From Pseudomonadota bacterium (GTDB lineage: Bacteria > Desulfobacterota > Binatia > Binatales > Binataceae), in assembly GCA_021324885.1 (NCBI GenBank), contig JAJPIF010000028.1:355574-419573 (forward strand): a DNA stretch of 64,000 nucleotides, in the 5' to 3' direction. The position numbers and the translations under genes were made by a program. Shown here in pieces: positions 36,527 to 45,900 of this stretch (its first letter is position 1; each line of letters opens with the position of its first letter). The notes beneath the pieces were generated by a model. That model was not told the DNA's origin and did no database searches. It was given only the letters and a program-made list of their open reading frames with translations.

Positions 36527-37684
36527 ATGAATTTCGAACTGGACGAAGAACATCGCCAAATCCGCGAGACGGTGGCGAATTTCGCCGAAGGCGAGATCAA
36601 GCCCCATTCGGCGCAGTGGGACAGGACCGAACATTTCCCGCGCGAAGTGATCGAAAAGATCGGCGAACTGGGCTTCCTCGGCGTGTCCTTTCCCGAGCGC
36701 TTCGGCGGCGGCGGCGCCGATTCGCTGGCACAGGCGCTTGTAGTCGAAACCTTGTCGCGCTACGACGCGTCGGTTGGCCTGACCTGCGCCGCGCACATGT
36801 CGCTGTCCAGCGGCCATATCGCGAACTTCGCTTCGGATCAACATCGCGAACGCTATCTGCCCGCCATGATCGCCGGCAGAAAACTCGGCGCATGGTGCCT
36901 GACCGAGCCGGGCTCCGGATCCGACGCCGCCGCAATGCGCACGCGCGCCGTGCGTGAGGGCGATCGCTATGCCATTTCCGGCAGCAAGATGTTTATCACC
37001 AACGGCAGCGTCGCCGACGTGTACGTGGTGATGGCGGTCACGGATGGTGCTAAGGGCAAGGGCGGTATTTCCGCGTTCATCGTGGAGCGCGGCACACCAG
37101 GACTGAGCAACGGCCGGAAAATCGAAAAACTTGGATTGCGCGCTTCTGATACCGCCGAAGTAAGGTTCGACAACGTAGCGGTTCCTGCGGGTAACCTGAT
37201 CGGAAAAGCGGGCGAGGGATACGCGCAGACGCTCAAGATCCTCGAAGGCGGACGAATCGGAATCGCCGGCTTCGCCATCGGGATCGCGCGCGGTGCATTC
37301 GAAGACGCGGTCGCCTACGCCCGGGAACGAAAGCAGTTCGGCCGCGCGATCGCAGATTTGCAGGCGATCCAATGGATGCTCGCCGATATGGCGACGCGGA
37401 TCGAAGCGTCCTGGATGCTGCTATATCGGGCCGCCTCGACGAAAGATCAGGGCAAGCCGTTCGGCAGGCAGGCCGCGATGGCGAAGTTGTACGCGTCGGA
37501 AACCGCGATGTGGACGACCATCAAGGCAGTGCAGATTCACGGCGGCTACGGCTATGTGACGGATTTTCCGGTGGAGCGTTACATGCGCGACGCCAAGCTG
37601 GCCGAAATCGGCGAAGGCACCAGCGAGGTGCAGCGTATGATCATCGCCAAATCCCTGCTCAAGGAAGGCTATCTGGCCGGGTAA
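36527..37684 (+). CDS. Acyl-CoA dehydrogenase
   Basis: A 385-residue acyl-CoA dehydrogenase, distinct from the copy at 33100. Seen: NFELDEEHRQIRETVANFAE, CLTEPGSGSDAAAM, ISGSKMFITNGSVAD, the RKQFGRAIADLQAIQW helix and the catalytic Glu in EIGEGTSEVQRMIIAK. It follows the B12 subunit gene by 64 bases. It may act on the branched or straight acyl-CoA that the mutase interconverts; chain length cannot be told from sequence alone. Confidence 0.93.
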   Translation: MNFELDEEHRQIRETVANFAEGEIKPHSAQWDRTEHFPREVIEKIGELGFLGVSFPERFGGGGADSLAQALVVETLSRYDASVGLTCAAHMSLSSGHIANFASDQHRERYLPAMIAGRKLGAWCLTEPGSGSDAAAMRTRAVREGDRYAISGSKMFITNGSVADVYVVMAVTDGAKGKGGISAFIVERGTPGLSNGRKIEKLGLRASDTAEVRFDNVAVPAGNLIGKAGEGYAQTLKILEGGRIGIAGFAIGIARGAFEDAVAYARERKQFGRAIADLQAIQWMLADMATRIEASWMLLYRAASTKDQGKPFGRQAAMAKLYASETAMWTTIKAVQIHGGYGYVTDFPVERYMRDAKLAEIGEGTSEVQRMIIAKSLLKEGYLAG

Positions 37685-37701
37685 GCTGATACGATAGGGC
37701 G

Positions 37702-38061
37702 ATGAACGAGCGTGGTTACTGCGAGCGCTGTGGAGCGCAACTGGTGCCTGACGCGGTTTACTGCAACCGCTGCGGCCATCCGGTGGGCCAGCCCTATCGC
37801 CATTCGCGCTACAATCCCGACGAGCCGGTTTCGGCCTACTCGGGTCTGATCGCGCTGCTGCTGTGCTTTTTCCTCGGCTATCTTGGCATCCACCGCTTTT
37901 ACGTCGGCAAGATCGCAACCGGAATCATATGGCTGATAACCGGCGGGGTGTTCGGTATCGGATGGCTCATCGATCTGATCGTGATCGCCTGCGGGCGCTT
38001 CCGCGATTATCTCGGCTACCGCCTGGTGGTCTGGGAAGAGCCGGTCATCAGGCAGGCGTGA
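37702..38061 (+). CDS. TM2-domain protein with N-terminal zinc ribbon
   Basis: A 119-residue membrane protein. Seen: a zinc-ribbon head with C7/C10 and C21/C24 (CERCG and CNRCG), a proline-rich linker, then a TM2 domain (about 44-105) with two hydrophobic helices and the characteristic LGYLGIHRFYVGKIATGI motif. The role of TM2 proteins in bacteria is unknown. The gene starts 17 bases after the acyl-CoA dehydrogenase stop, so it is probably on the same transcript, but no functional link is evident. Confidence 0.88.
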   Translation: MNERGYCERCGAQLVPDAVYCNRCGHPVGQPYRHSRYNPDEPVSAYSGLIALLLCFFLGYLGIHRFYVGKIATGIIWLITGGVFGIGWLIDLIVIACGRFRDYLGYRLVVWEEPVIRQA

Positions 38062-38140
38062 AGCGGTGGATGAAGCGAGTCAGGCACGCCCAGGCCCGGC
38101 CCTCGCCAACGGCTAAATGCGGGCCAGAGAAGTGCAATAA

Positions 38141-39292
38141 CTAATTGATACGATAGCGCTCCAGCAGGTTGCGCGCGATTACCAGCGACTGGATTTCATT
38201 GGTGCCCTCGCCGATCATCATCAGCGGTGCATCACGGTAAAAACGTTCGACCGGGAATTCCTGGGTGTAGCCGTAGCCGCCCAGGATGCGCATCGCGTCA
38301 AGCGAGATTTTCGCGCACGCCTCGGACGCGAACAGCTTGGCCATCCCAGCTTCGAGGTCGCAGCGCTGGCCCGCGTCCTTGCGGGAGGCGGCGTTTTGCA
38401 CCAGCAGGCGCGCGGCTTCGACTCGCGTGCCCATGTCCGCCAGCATCAACTGCACCGCCTGATGCTGGCAGATCGGCTTGCCGAAGGCGACGCGCTGCTG
38501 CGAGTAGCGAATCGCGCTCTCGAACGCGGCTTGCGCCACGCCGACCGCGCGCGCGGCCACGTTGATGCGTCCGACCTCCAGCGCCGACATCACCTGCTTG
38601 AACCCGGCGCCCGGCTGACCCCCGATCAGGTTAGCCGCCGGGACGGCGAGGTTGTCGAGCACCACTTCGCAGGTATCGATTCCTTTGTAGCCGAGCTTTT
38701 TCAGATTGCGGCTGACCGTGGGGCCGTGCTCGTTCTTCTCGACCGCGAACATGCTGATGCCGGCGTAGGCAGGCTTGGCGTTGGGATCGGTTTTGGCCGC
38801 GACCGCCAGCATCGTGCCGTGGCGCGCGTTGGTGATGAACATCTTGCTGCCCGACAGGATGTAGTTGTCGCCGTCGCGTTTGGCCACGGTGCGGATCGAC
38901 TGCACATCGCTGCCCGCGTGCGGTTCCGTCAATGCCAGTCCGCCGCGCTTTTCCCCCGTCGCCATCCCGGGCAGCAGGCGACGTTTTTGTTCGGGCGTGC
39001 CGGCGTTGGCGATGATGAAGGCCATGATCAGATGGCTGTTGATCACGCCCGACAGGCTCATCCATCCGCGCGACAGCTCCTCGATAATTCGCGCGTAGGT
39101 GCTGAAGCTCAGCCCCAATCCGCCGTACTCCGTGGGAATGGTGGCGCCGAACAGGCCGAGCTGCTTCATCGTATCGACCAGCGCCTGCGGATATTCGTCG
39201 CGATGCTCAAAATCGGACGCGACCGGAATCACGTCGTGTTCGACGAACCGGCGCAAAGTCTGAAGGATGTCCTGGTCGACTGCTTCGCTCAT
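38141..39292 (-). CDS. Acyl-CoA dehydrogenase
   Basis: A third full-length acyl-CoA dehydrogenase (383 residues), on the minus strand. Seen: ALTEPHAGSDVQSIRT, LSGSKMFITNARHG, the QRVAFGKPICQHQAVQLMLADM helix and the catalytic Glu in MIGEGTNEIQSLVIARNLLERY. The frame is open to 39526, but GGAG sits 9 bases upstream of the ATG at 39292 (MSEAVDQDIL), where the fold begins. Convergent with the TM2 gene. Substrate unknown. Confidence 0.93.
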   Translation of the reverse strand: MSEAVDQDILQTLRRFVEHDVIPVASDFEHRDEYPQALVDTMKQLGLFGATIPTEYGGLGLSFSTYARIIEELSRGWMSLSGVINSHLIMAFIIANAGTPEQKRRLLPGMATGEKRGGLALTEPHAGSDVQSIRTVAKRDGDNYILSGSKMFITNARHGTMLAVAAKTDPNAKPAYAGISMFAVEKNEHGPTVSRNLKKLGYKGIDTCEVVLDNLAVPAANLIGGQPGAGFKQVMSALEVGRINVAARAVGVAQAAFESAIRYSQQRVAFGKPICQHQAVQLMLADMGTRVEAARLLVQNAASRKDAGQRCDLEAGMAKLFASEACAKISLDAMRILGGYGYTQEFPVERFYRDAPLMMIGEGTNEIQSLVIARNLLERYRIN

Positions 39293-39507
39293 AAAACCCA
39301 TCTCCGGGCAGATAGTCGACCTTATAGTACGACAGGCGCCCTTGCCTGTCATGCCGAAGAAGCGATTTTGCGCGCCGCTTTCTCTGAGGGATTGTGCGCG
39401 GCTCCCGCTTAAACCCAAAGGCAGTGATATGGCTGAAATTTCAAAGACCCGGATCAGCGGCTGGAAAGCCCGTCCACGGCCCGGACTTTGGGATATCGGC
39501 AATAGAT

Positions 39508-39540
39508 GCGGTTGCAGGCCCTGCAAGGGCCAGCAACCGC
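39508..39540 (-). terminator. Strong hairpin downstream of the PspA-like gene
   Basis: GCGGTTGC-A-GGCCCT, loop GCA, AGGGCC-A-GCAACCGC: a 15-step stem with one A-A mismatch, 12 bases beyond the stop of the minus-strand gene at 39552. The stability and position fit an intrinsic terminator, though only a weak T-rich stretch (TCTATT) follows on the minus strand. The remaining 39293-39507 shows nothing recognisable. Confidence 0.55.
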
Positions 39541-39551
39541 GTACTGTTTGC

Positions 39552-40289
39552 CTATTTCACGCCGTTGGTGCCGATCGACGCGCCGTTGGCCTGGGCAAAC
39601 ATCTCCGGCGGCGCCAGGCAGGGACGGCGGCGGCGTTTGAGTTCGGCCAGTTCGGCTTGCGCCTTGCTCTCGGCATTGCGCCGGCGAATCTCCTCCAGCT
39701 TCCGGTCCATCTCGGAACCGTTGATCTCGCGGCTGACGCCGGCTTCGGCCAGCGCCTGCTGGATCGATTCGCGTACCTCGCTGAGCGCGCGCAGGTCCTC
39801 TTCGTATGGAAGATCTTCCAGAGCGCGCTGGATCCGCGTGCGGGCCTGCGCATTGCGCAAGCGCGCCAGCATCGTGACCTTCTCCGCCTTGAGCTTGTCG
39901 ATCTCGCTTTTGAACGACATCAGGTTGCGTTTGGCCTCTTCAGCCTCCGTCGTGAGTTGCGACAACTCCTCCCTGAGGCGGTCCGCGTCGGCTTGCAGTT
40001 CGTGCTTGCGCCGGATCAGAATCAGCGCGCATTCGTCCTCGTTGAGGTCGGCGGCCTGGCCCGCCTGCTCCGACACCTCGACAAGTTCCCGCGTTTTTGC
40101 CTTGAGCTCGTTTTCGAGCTTGGTCCGCATGTAGATCACTCCGGCCGCCGCGGTCTTGAGCTGCTGGTAGCGTTTGAGGCGATCGGCGATCGCGGATTCG
40201 TAAACCGCCTCGGGGTCGCGGGCCTCGCGCCGCTTGAGCCATCGCGTGAATTTGCCTTTGAAGAGACTGCCCATTCGCGAAAACAACAC
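39552..40289 (-). CDS. PspA/IM30-like coiled-coil protein
   Basis: A 245-residue, almost wholly alpha-helical protein. Seen: an N-terminal amphipathic stretch (LFSRMGSLFKGKFTRWLKRRE), long heptad-like helices (about 35-155) and a central EDECALILIRRKHELQADADRLR that resembles the PspA/Vipp1 core. PspA proteins bind stressed inner membrane and, in enterobacteria, are driven by the sigma-54 activator PspF. Here a sigma-54-type regulator and its kinase lie immediately upstream on the same strand, 98 bases away, which fits a membrane-stress circuit. The family assignment rests on pattern, not alignment. Confidence 0.68.
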   Translation of the reverse strand: MLFSRMGSLFKGKFTRWLKRREARDPEAVYESAIADRLKRYQQLKTAAAGVIYMRTKLENELKAKTRELVEVSEQAGQAADLNEDECALILIRRKHELQADADRLREELSQLTTEAEEAKRNLMSFKSEIDKLKAEKVTMLARLRNAQARTRIQRALEDLPYEEDLRALSEVRESIQQALAEAGVSREINGSEMDRKLEEIRRRNAESKAQAELAELKRRRRPCLAPPEMFAQANGASIGTNGVK

Positions 40290-40387
40290 TGCCGTTTCTC
40301 CTTCAATTCGTAGTCTTTTGATACGTATGGTTTATCAAGGGCGCGAAGCCCGATTCGGGGGGCCGCTGTGTTTATTGCGCGATGCGT

Positions 40388-41848
40388 TTATTCCTCGTCG
40401 GATCTCAAGCCCAGATCCGCGACGCTGATGCCGAGTTCGCGCATCTTTTGCTGGAAGCTCTGGCGGTACATTCCGGCGCGCTCCGCCGCCCGCGAGATGT
40501 TGCCGCCCGTGGCCTTGAGCGCGTTGATGACGAAATCGCGTTCGAACTGCGTGACGAATTTGTCCTTGGCCTCGCGGAATTTAAGTTCGCCCGCGCCATT
40601 GACCGCGGTGGGCTCCTGCGCCGGCATCGACGCCCCGGTAAATGCGGCCAAAGGCGCGGCACGCTGAGCGCTTTGCGCCGCGGCGCCGCCCAGCAGTTCG
40701 GCAGCGGTAATCTCGCTGCCGGCCGACAGGATAACCGCCTGCTCGATCGCGGCCTTGAGCGAGCGCACGTTGCCGCGCCACGGATTCTCCAGGCAAGCGC
40801 GCATCGCCTCGGGCGCGAGCGTTTTGCGCCCGGTGCCGAAATTGGCGCAGGCCGCGTCGAGGAAGTGCAGCGCCAGGGCCGGGATATCCTCGGGGCGCTC
40901 GCGCAGTGGCGGCACACGCAATTCGACCACCTTGATTCGATAGTAGAGGTCTTCGCGAAAGCGTCCGCTTGCGACCATCTCCTCGAGGTTCTGATTGGTG
41001 GCGGCGATGATGCGGACGTCCACCGCCAGCGGCTGATTGCCGCCGACCCGCTCGAAGCGTTTTTCCTGGATTGCGCGCAGCAGTTTGGCCTGCGTTTCCG
41101 GGCTCATGTCGCCGATTTCATCCAGGAACAAAGTGCCGCCGTCGGCCGCCTCGAATTTGCCCTCGCGGCGCGCGACCGCGCCGGTAAACGCGCCCTTTTC
41201 ATGGCCGAACAGTTCGCTCTCGACCAGCTCGCGCGAAAACGACGCGCAATTGACGGCGACAAAGCTGCCATTGGCGCGCGGGCTGCGCGCGTGGAGCGCG
41301 CGGGCGACCAGCTCCTTGCCCGTGCCGGACTCGCCCCGGATGAGCACGGTTACGTCAGTTGGCGCGACCTTTTCGATCGTCTCGAACACGCGCATCATCG
41401 CGCGCGAGTTGGCGACCATCCCGGCAAAACGGCCGGATTCCAGGTTCACCCGCTCCACCAGCCGATCGTAGGCGCGGCGCAGGAGCTGCTTCTCCATCAC
41501 GTTGCGCACCTTGATCCGCAACTCGTCATTGTCAAACGGCTTGGGCAGATAATCCTCGGCGCCCGCCTTCATCGCTTCCACTGCGATCCGCTGCGTGCCG
41601 TAGGCCGTGATCATCAGCACGGCGCAGGCGGCGTCGGTCTCCTTGATGGCGCGCAGGAGATCCAGTCCGCTCATGCCCTTCATGCTGAGGTCGGTGATGA
41701 CGACATGAAATGAGCCCGCCTTGACCTTGGCGAGCGCCTCTTCACCCGATTCCGCTGTTTCGACTTCGTAACCTTCCTTGCGCAGCAGGCCGCCGAGCGC
41801 GAAGCGGATGCTGCGCTCGTCGTCAACGATGAGCAGGCGTCCATTCAT
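40388..41848 (-). CDS. NtrC-family sigma-54 response regulator
   Basis: A 486-residue activator with receiver, AAA+ and Fis-type DNA-binding domains. Seen: acidic pocket LIVDDE (6-11) and phosphoacceptor D53 in [10 protein letters not shown]; Walker A GESGTGKE (172-179); the sigma-54-contact loop GAFTGA (219-224); [13 protein letters not shown] as Walker B; and a C-terminal helix-turn-helix (about 440-480, [20 protein letters not shown]). It needs sigma-54 RNA polymerase. The start overlaps the kinase stop by 4 bases. A likely target is the PspA-like gene downstream. Confidence 0.95.
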   Translation of the reverse strand: MNGRLLIVDDERSIRFALGGLLRKEGYEVETAESGEEALAKVKAGSFHVVITDLSMKGMSGLDLLRAIKETDAACAVLMITAYGTQRIAVEAMKAGAEDYLPKPFDNDELRIKVRNVMEKQLLRRAYDRLVERVNLESGRFAGMVANSRAMMRVFETIEKVAPTDVTVLIRGESGTGKELVARALHARSPRANGSFVAVNCASFSRELVESELFGHEKGAFTGAVARREGKFEAADGGTLFLDEIGDMSPETQAKLLRAIQEKRFERVGGNQPLAVDVRIIAATNQNLEEMVASGRFREDLYYRIKVVELRVPPLRERPEDIPALALHFLDAACANFGTGRKTLAPEAMRACLENPWRGNVRSLKAAIEQAVILSAGSEITAAELLGGAAAQSAQRAAPLAAFTGASMPAQEPTAVNGAGELKFREAKDKFVTQFERDFVINALKATGGNISRAAERAGMYRQSFQQKMRELGISVADLGLRSDEE

Positions 41849-43350
41849 CGGCCATTTCCCGCGCCAAAGCGCAACTGATAATCGCCGTCGTCCCGAGATG
41901 ATTCGTTTTGCGCCGGGGCGACATCGCGGTGATTGAGTTCAGGGGCCCGGCGCCCGCCGTCGGGCATCCGAATTCCATTGGCGATCGGAATCGAGATCTG
42001 AATCTGGGTGCCGACTCCGGGCTGGCTGTGCAGTTCGATTTTCCCGTTGTGAGCGTCAATTACTTTTTTGGCGATGCCCATTCCGAGCCCGGTGCCGTTG
42101 GCTTTGGTGGTGTAGAAGGGATTGAAGATTTTAGCCAGTTTGTCCTCGGCGATCCCGCAGCCGTTGTCGCGCAATACCACGGTCGCCATGCCCGACCGCA
42201 GCGTATGAATTCCGATCTCCAGCCTGCGCTCGCCGCTGTTGGAGTCCATTGCGTCGATCGCGTTGTCAATCACGTTGGTAAACACCTGGCGCAGCTTGTC
42301 GGCGTCGCCGCGCACGCCCGGACCGCCAATGTAATTGCGCGACACGGTCACGCTTTTCGCTTCCAGCTTGCCGCGCATCTGTGCGATCGCCGCGTCCACG
42401 ACCGCGGCCAGATTGACGTTGTCGAAGTGGTAATCCTCTTCCTTGGCGTATTTGAGCAGATGGGACACGCTGCGCTCCACCCGTCCGAGCTCGTCGATCG
42501 CGACCTTGGCGTATTCGACGTTCTCGCTCGAAGTCGGATCCTCGCCCATCTGCTGGACCAGACTCTTGGCTGCGGCGATGGGGTTGCGGATCTCGTGGGC
42601 GAAGCTCGCGGTCAGTTCGTCCAGCGAAGCCTGCTTCTCGGTGCGCATCGCTTCCTTTTCCAGCGTGACCTCGCGGCGCACCTCGCGCTGGACTGCGGGC
42701 TCGAACACGCGATCGTGGATCCAGCGCCATCCGAACACGGCGCTCCAATGGCTGAATAGTCCGATACCCCATCCCAGCGCCGGGAACAGCCACCATTCAA
42801 AATGCGGGGTGGTGAGCAGATTGACCAGCAGACAGGCGCCGATGACAATCCCGTACCACATCAGATGCACGTAAAATCCGGCCTCGCGCGCGGCACGTTT
42901 GCGCGCGCGCAGATAAGCGCGGCGTTGCTCTTCGCTGGCAAATCGCTCCTGTTGCGCGGCCTTGTCCGGGCCAAGGGCGGAATTGGAAGAGGGGATCGGG
43001 CCGGAGCGCGGCGTTTGCGGTGCTGGCGGCCGGGTTGACGCTGCGGCATAACGGCGCAGCCTTTCTGCCTCCTGCCGGATCCTGTCCTCAGCCCGCGCGA
43101 TTTTACGGGCGAGTTTCTGTTCGATCGTCACCGCCTGCTTTTGCGCGTCTTGCGCCCATTGTTCCCATTCCTGCCATTGCCGGTTCCACTTATCCCATTT
43201 ATCGGTACGCCAGTTGATCGAATCCGCACCGCAGTTCCATCGTTCCCATTTGCGCGCCCAACGCTCGCATCCATACCGATCGAGCCGCTGGTATCTCCGG
43301 CGCTGCACAACGGCGAAGATGATTAGGACCAATATCAACAGGGGAAACAT
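41845..43350 (-). CDS. Sensor histidine kinase with Trp-rich N-terminus and 2TM-like module
   Basis: A 501-residue kinase. Order: N-terminal hydrophobic helix (2-16), a region with nine Trp between residues 31 and 65 spaced 3-9 apart, a charged helix, a two-helix membrane module (about 160-205, [19 protein letters not shown] and [17 protein letters not shown]) resembling the bacterial 2TM domain, then DHp with phospho-His H252 ([15 protein letters not shown]) and the HATPase domain ([32 protein letters not shown]). No large periplasmic loop is visible, so it may sense the membrane itself. Pairs with the response regulator gene it overlaps. Confidence 0.92.
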   Translation of the reverse strand: MFPLLILVLIIFAVVQRRRYQRLDRYGCERWARKWERWNCGADSINWRTDKWDKWNRQWQEWEQWAQDAQKQAVTIEQKLARKIARAEDRIRQEAERLRRYAAASTRPPAPQTPRSGPIPSSNSALGPDKAAQQERFASEEQRRAYLRARKRAAREAGFYVHLMWYGIVIGACLLVNLLTTPHFEWWLFPALGWGIGLFSHWSAVFGWRWIHDRVFEPAVQREVRREVTLEKEAMRTEKQASLDELTASFAHEIRNPIAAAKSLVQQMGEDPTSSENVEYAKVAIDELGRVERSVSHLLKYAKEEDYHFDNVNLAAVVDAAIAQMRGKLEAKSVTVSRNYIGGPGVRGDADKLRQVFTNVIDNAIDAMDSNSGERRLEIGIHTLRSGMATVVLRDNGCGIAEDKLAKIFNPFYTTKANGTGLGMGIAKKVIDAHNGKIELHSQPGVGTQIQISIPIANGIRMPDGGRRAPELNHRDVAPAQNESSRDDGDYQLRFGAGNGR

Positions 43351-43748
43351 TGTTCGGGTCTATTCCCTATGAGCGGATTTCAGAACGCCGGCCTTAAATT
43401 GCATAACCAACCAGTGCGTCCACCAACGCAGCAAGCTCGATGCCATCGGGCAACGGGTGATAAGATCGGAAAATAAAAGGATTTTCGGCGCCTGCCCAAG
43501 GTTGCACGCGCCTGTGCAGCGCCTGTAATGCAGCCAATTTACTGCGCCCCCATTTGCCCGCCAAGTGCGGTCGCGGCCGAAATGCTCATAGCTTTCCTCG
43601 AAATAATAACCATCTTTTGAACGGGCTGGCACCCGTTCGGGGCGCCTGACCAGGTCTGCTGTCAGGCCAATTGTGCGGCAACATCGAATAATCGAAAATT
43701 GAACAGGTTGCGGAAACGCTTGATCTGCGACCGGCAACGCCAAGGCAA
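43351..43748. other. 398-base gap upstream of obg with two stem-loops
   Basis: No convincing gene. Near the obg side there are two consecutive hairpins on the plus strand: GAACGGG/CCCGTTC with a 6-base loop (43619-43638) and GCCTGAC/GTCAGGC with a 10-base loop (43644-43667). These lie 82-130 bases before the obg GTG and could be a leader or terminator pair. Promoters for both the kinase (minus) and obg (plus) must lie here. The ribosomal protein genes rplU and rpmA, often found just ahead of obg, are absent. Confidence 0.4.
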
Positions 43749-44744
43749 GTGAACAAGTTCATTGATGAAGCCCGCATATTTGTCCGCTCGGGCAAGGGCG
43801 GCGACGGCGCGATCGCGTTTTTGCGCGAGAAGTACCGCCCATTCGGCGGGCCCGCGGGTGGCGACGGCGGCAAGGGTGGCGACGTGATTTTCGAGGTGGA
43901 CGAAGGGCTTTCCACCTTGCTCGATTTCAAGTACCGGCCCCGTCAGGTTGCACGCGACGGCGAGCCGGGACGCGGCAAGGAGCAGTACGGCCGCGCTGCC
44001 GGCGACCTGATTGTCAAGGTACCACCCGGCACGGTGGTGATCGATGAGGCCAGCAACGAAGTGATCGCCGATTTGGTGCTGCCAGGCCAGCGCGCCACGA
44101 TTGCCAAGGGCGGGGCAGGCGGACTGGGCAACATGCATTTCGTTTCCTCCACCCGCCAGGCGCCACGTATTGCCACGCCGGGCGGGCCCGCCGAAGAAAA
44201 ATGGGTGCGGTTAGAACTGCGGCTGGTGGCCGAAGTGGGGCTGGTCGGAATGCCCAATGCCGGGAAATCGACCTTGCTTGCTGCCCTGAGCGCGGCGCGG
44301 CCCAAAATCGCGCCCTATCCCTTCACCACCCTGACGCCCAACCTGGGCCGCGTCATCCTGAGCGACCTCGAAAGCTTCACGGTGGCGGACATTCCCGGCT
44401 TGATCGAGGGCGCGCACGCCGGTCACGGGCTGGGAATTCGCTTCTTGCGCCACATCTCCAGGACTCGCATACTCGTGTTCGTTTTGGACCTGACGTCAGA
44501 TATCGAGCGGGATCTGCACACGGTACGGCAGGAAATCGAGGCCTTCGATCCGGAACTCGCCCAGCGGCGCGCGATTGTGGCGCTGAACAAGATCGATCTG
44601 GCCGGCGCGGAGCAAGTCGCGCAGGCGCAGACCGCGGTCAGGAAAGTCACGGGATGGCAGGTGCTTGCGATCTCCGCGCAGGAGCGCATTGGGATTGAGC
44701 CGCTGATCGCTGCGATGGCATCGATGCTGCGCGAAAGCGCCTAG
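43749..44744 (+). CDS. obg: Obg/CgtA GTPase
   Basis: Essential ribosome-associated GTPase. Seen: the glycine-rich Obg fold at the N-terminus (FVRSGKGGDGAIAFLREKY, GGPAGGDGGKGGDV, to about residue 158), then the G domain with P-loop GMPNAGKST (167-175), TTLTPNLGRV (switch I), ADIPGLIEGAH (switch II) and ALNKIDL. Length 331. The start is a GTG at 43749, with only a short AAGG close upstream. It leads an obg-proB-proA-nadD-rsfS series. Confidence 0.96.
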   Translation: MNKFIDEARIFVRSGKGGDGAIAFLREKYRPFGGPAGGDGGKGGDVIFEVDEGLSTLLDFKYRPRQVARDGEPGRGKEQYGRAAGDLIVKVPPGTVVIDEASNEVIADLVLPGQRATIAKGGAGGLGNMHFVSSTRQAPRIATPGGPAEEKWVRLELRLVAEVGLVGMPNAGKSTLLAALSAARPKIAPYPFTTLTPNLGRVILSDLESFTVADIPGLIEGAHAGHGLGIRFLRHISRTRILVFVLDLTSDIERDLHTVRQEIEAFDPELAQRRAIVALNKIDLAGAEQVAQAQTAVRKVTGWQVLAISAQERIGIEPLIAAMASMLRESA

Positions 44745-44759
44745 CGCGCCCGTCCGGCC

Positions 44760-45893
44760 ATGTCGCACCTCATTTACAAACCGCAACTGCTTGCGCATAC
44801 TCGGCGGGTCGTCGTCAAGGTCGGCAGCGCCGTGCTATCGGACCGCACCGGTTTGCGCTGCGATGTCATCCAGCGGCTGGCCACGGAAATCGCTCATCTG
44901 ATGGGCCGCGGCTACCAGGTTGTCCTGGTCACCTCTGGCGCGATCGCAGCGGGGCGGGCGCGGCTGGGTGCGCCGCTCAATGCCAGTATCACGATGCGCC
45001 AGGCGGCGGCAGCAGCCGGGCAGATCGCCCTGATGGCGCAGTATGCGCAGGCCTTTGGGGCCCATCAACGCCATGTCGGGCAGATCCTGGTGACCCATTC
45101 CGACCTGGCCGAACGCACGCGCCGCAACAACGCGCGCCACACTATCGAAACTCTGCTCCAGCATGGAATCGTCCCGATCATCAACGAGAACGATACCGTG
45201 GCCGTTGAGGAAATCCGCTTCGGCGACAACGATAATCTCTCCGCGCTGGTCGCAACCCTGGTCCAGGCGCAACTGCTGATCATCCTGACTGACGTTGCCG
45301 GCGTGCTGACCGGCGATCCGCGCACACGCGCCGACGCTCGGCTGATTCCGTTGATTGCCGATCCCGAGGGCGGGATGAAGGGGCTGGTCGCCGATTCGGC
45401 GGGACCGTTAGGAACTGGCGGGATGGCTTCCAAGCTTAAAGCCGCGCGCCTTGCGGCGCGAGCTGGCATCGCGGTGATGATCGCGTCGGGACACGATCCG
45501 GACGTGCTGGCCGATGCGCTGAACCCGAGCCTCGAACGCGGCACGCTGGTGCTGCCGGCGGCCAGCCGTCTGCGCGGCCGCAAACATTGGATTGCCTTCG
45601 CGCTCAAGCCGCTGGGCGCGCTGGCGCTGGACAAGGGCGCAGCCGAAGCCTTGCGCCATAAGGGACGCAGTCTGCTGCCCTCGGGTGTGCGCGACGTGGC
45701 GGGCGATTTTTCCGGCGGTGATTGCGTCAGGCTGCTGGACCATGAAGGCAACGAGTTCGGCCGCGGGCTGGTTAACTATCCCGCCGCCGACGTCATAAAA
45801 CTCAAGGGCCATCGCACCTCGGAAATCGCCGCGATCCTCGGCTACCAGGTGGCCGACGAGATAATCCATCGGGACAATCTCGTGCTACTATAA
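44760..45893 (+). CDS. proB: Glutamate 5-kinase
   Basis: First step of proline synthesis: phosphorylates glutamate. Domains: amino-acid-kinase fold (about 1-260: VVKVGSAVLSD, LVTSGAIAAGRARLG, INENDTVAVEEIRFGDND, GTGGMASKLKAARLA) and a C-terminal PUA domain (about 275-365). Length 377 is typical. The gap to obg is 15 bases and to proA 7 bases. Confidence 0.96.
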   Translation: MSHLIYKPQLLAHTRRVVVKVGSAVLSDRTGLRCDVIQRLATEIAHLMGRGYQVVLVTSGAIAAGRARLGAPLNASITMRQAAAAAGQIALMAQYAQAFGAHQRHVGQILVTHSDLAERTRRNNARHTIETLLQHGIVPIINENDTVAVEEIRFGDNDNLSALVATLVQAQLLIILTDVAGVLTGDPRTRADARLIPLIADPEGGMKGLVADSAGPLGTGGMASKLKAARLAARAGIAVMIASGHDPDVLADALNPSLERGTLVLPAASRLRGRKHWIAFALKPLGALALDKGAAEALRHKGRSLLPSGVRDVAGDFSGGDCVRLLDHEGNEFGRGLVNYPAADVIKLKGHRTSEIAAILGYQVADEIIHRDNLVLL

Positions 45894-45900
45894 GTTACGC

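Noticed and set aside
40382..41713. A 443-codon open frame on the plus strand
   Set aside because: Antisense to the sigma-54 response regulator, which has complete motifs.
43360..43743. A 127-codon open frame on the minus strand in the gap before obg
   Set aside because: No family pattern, mixed composition and overlap with the two hairpins; not convincing as a gene.
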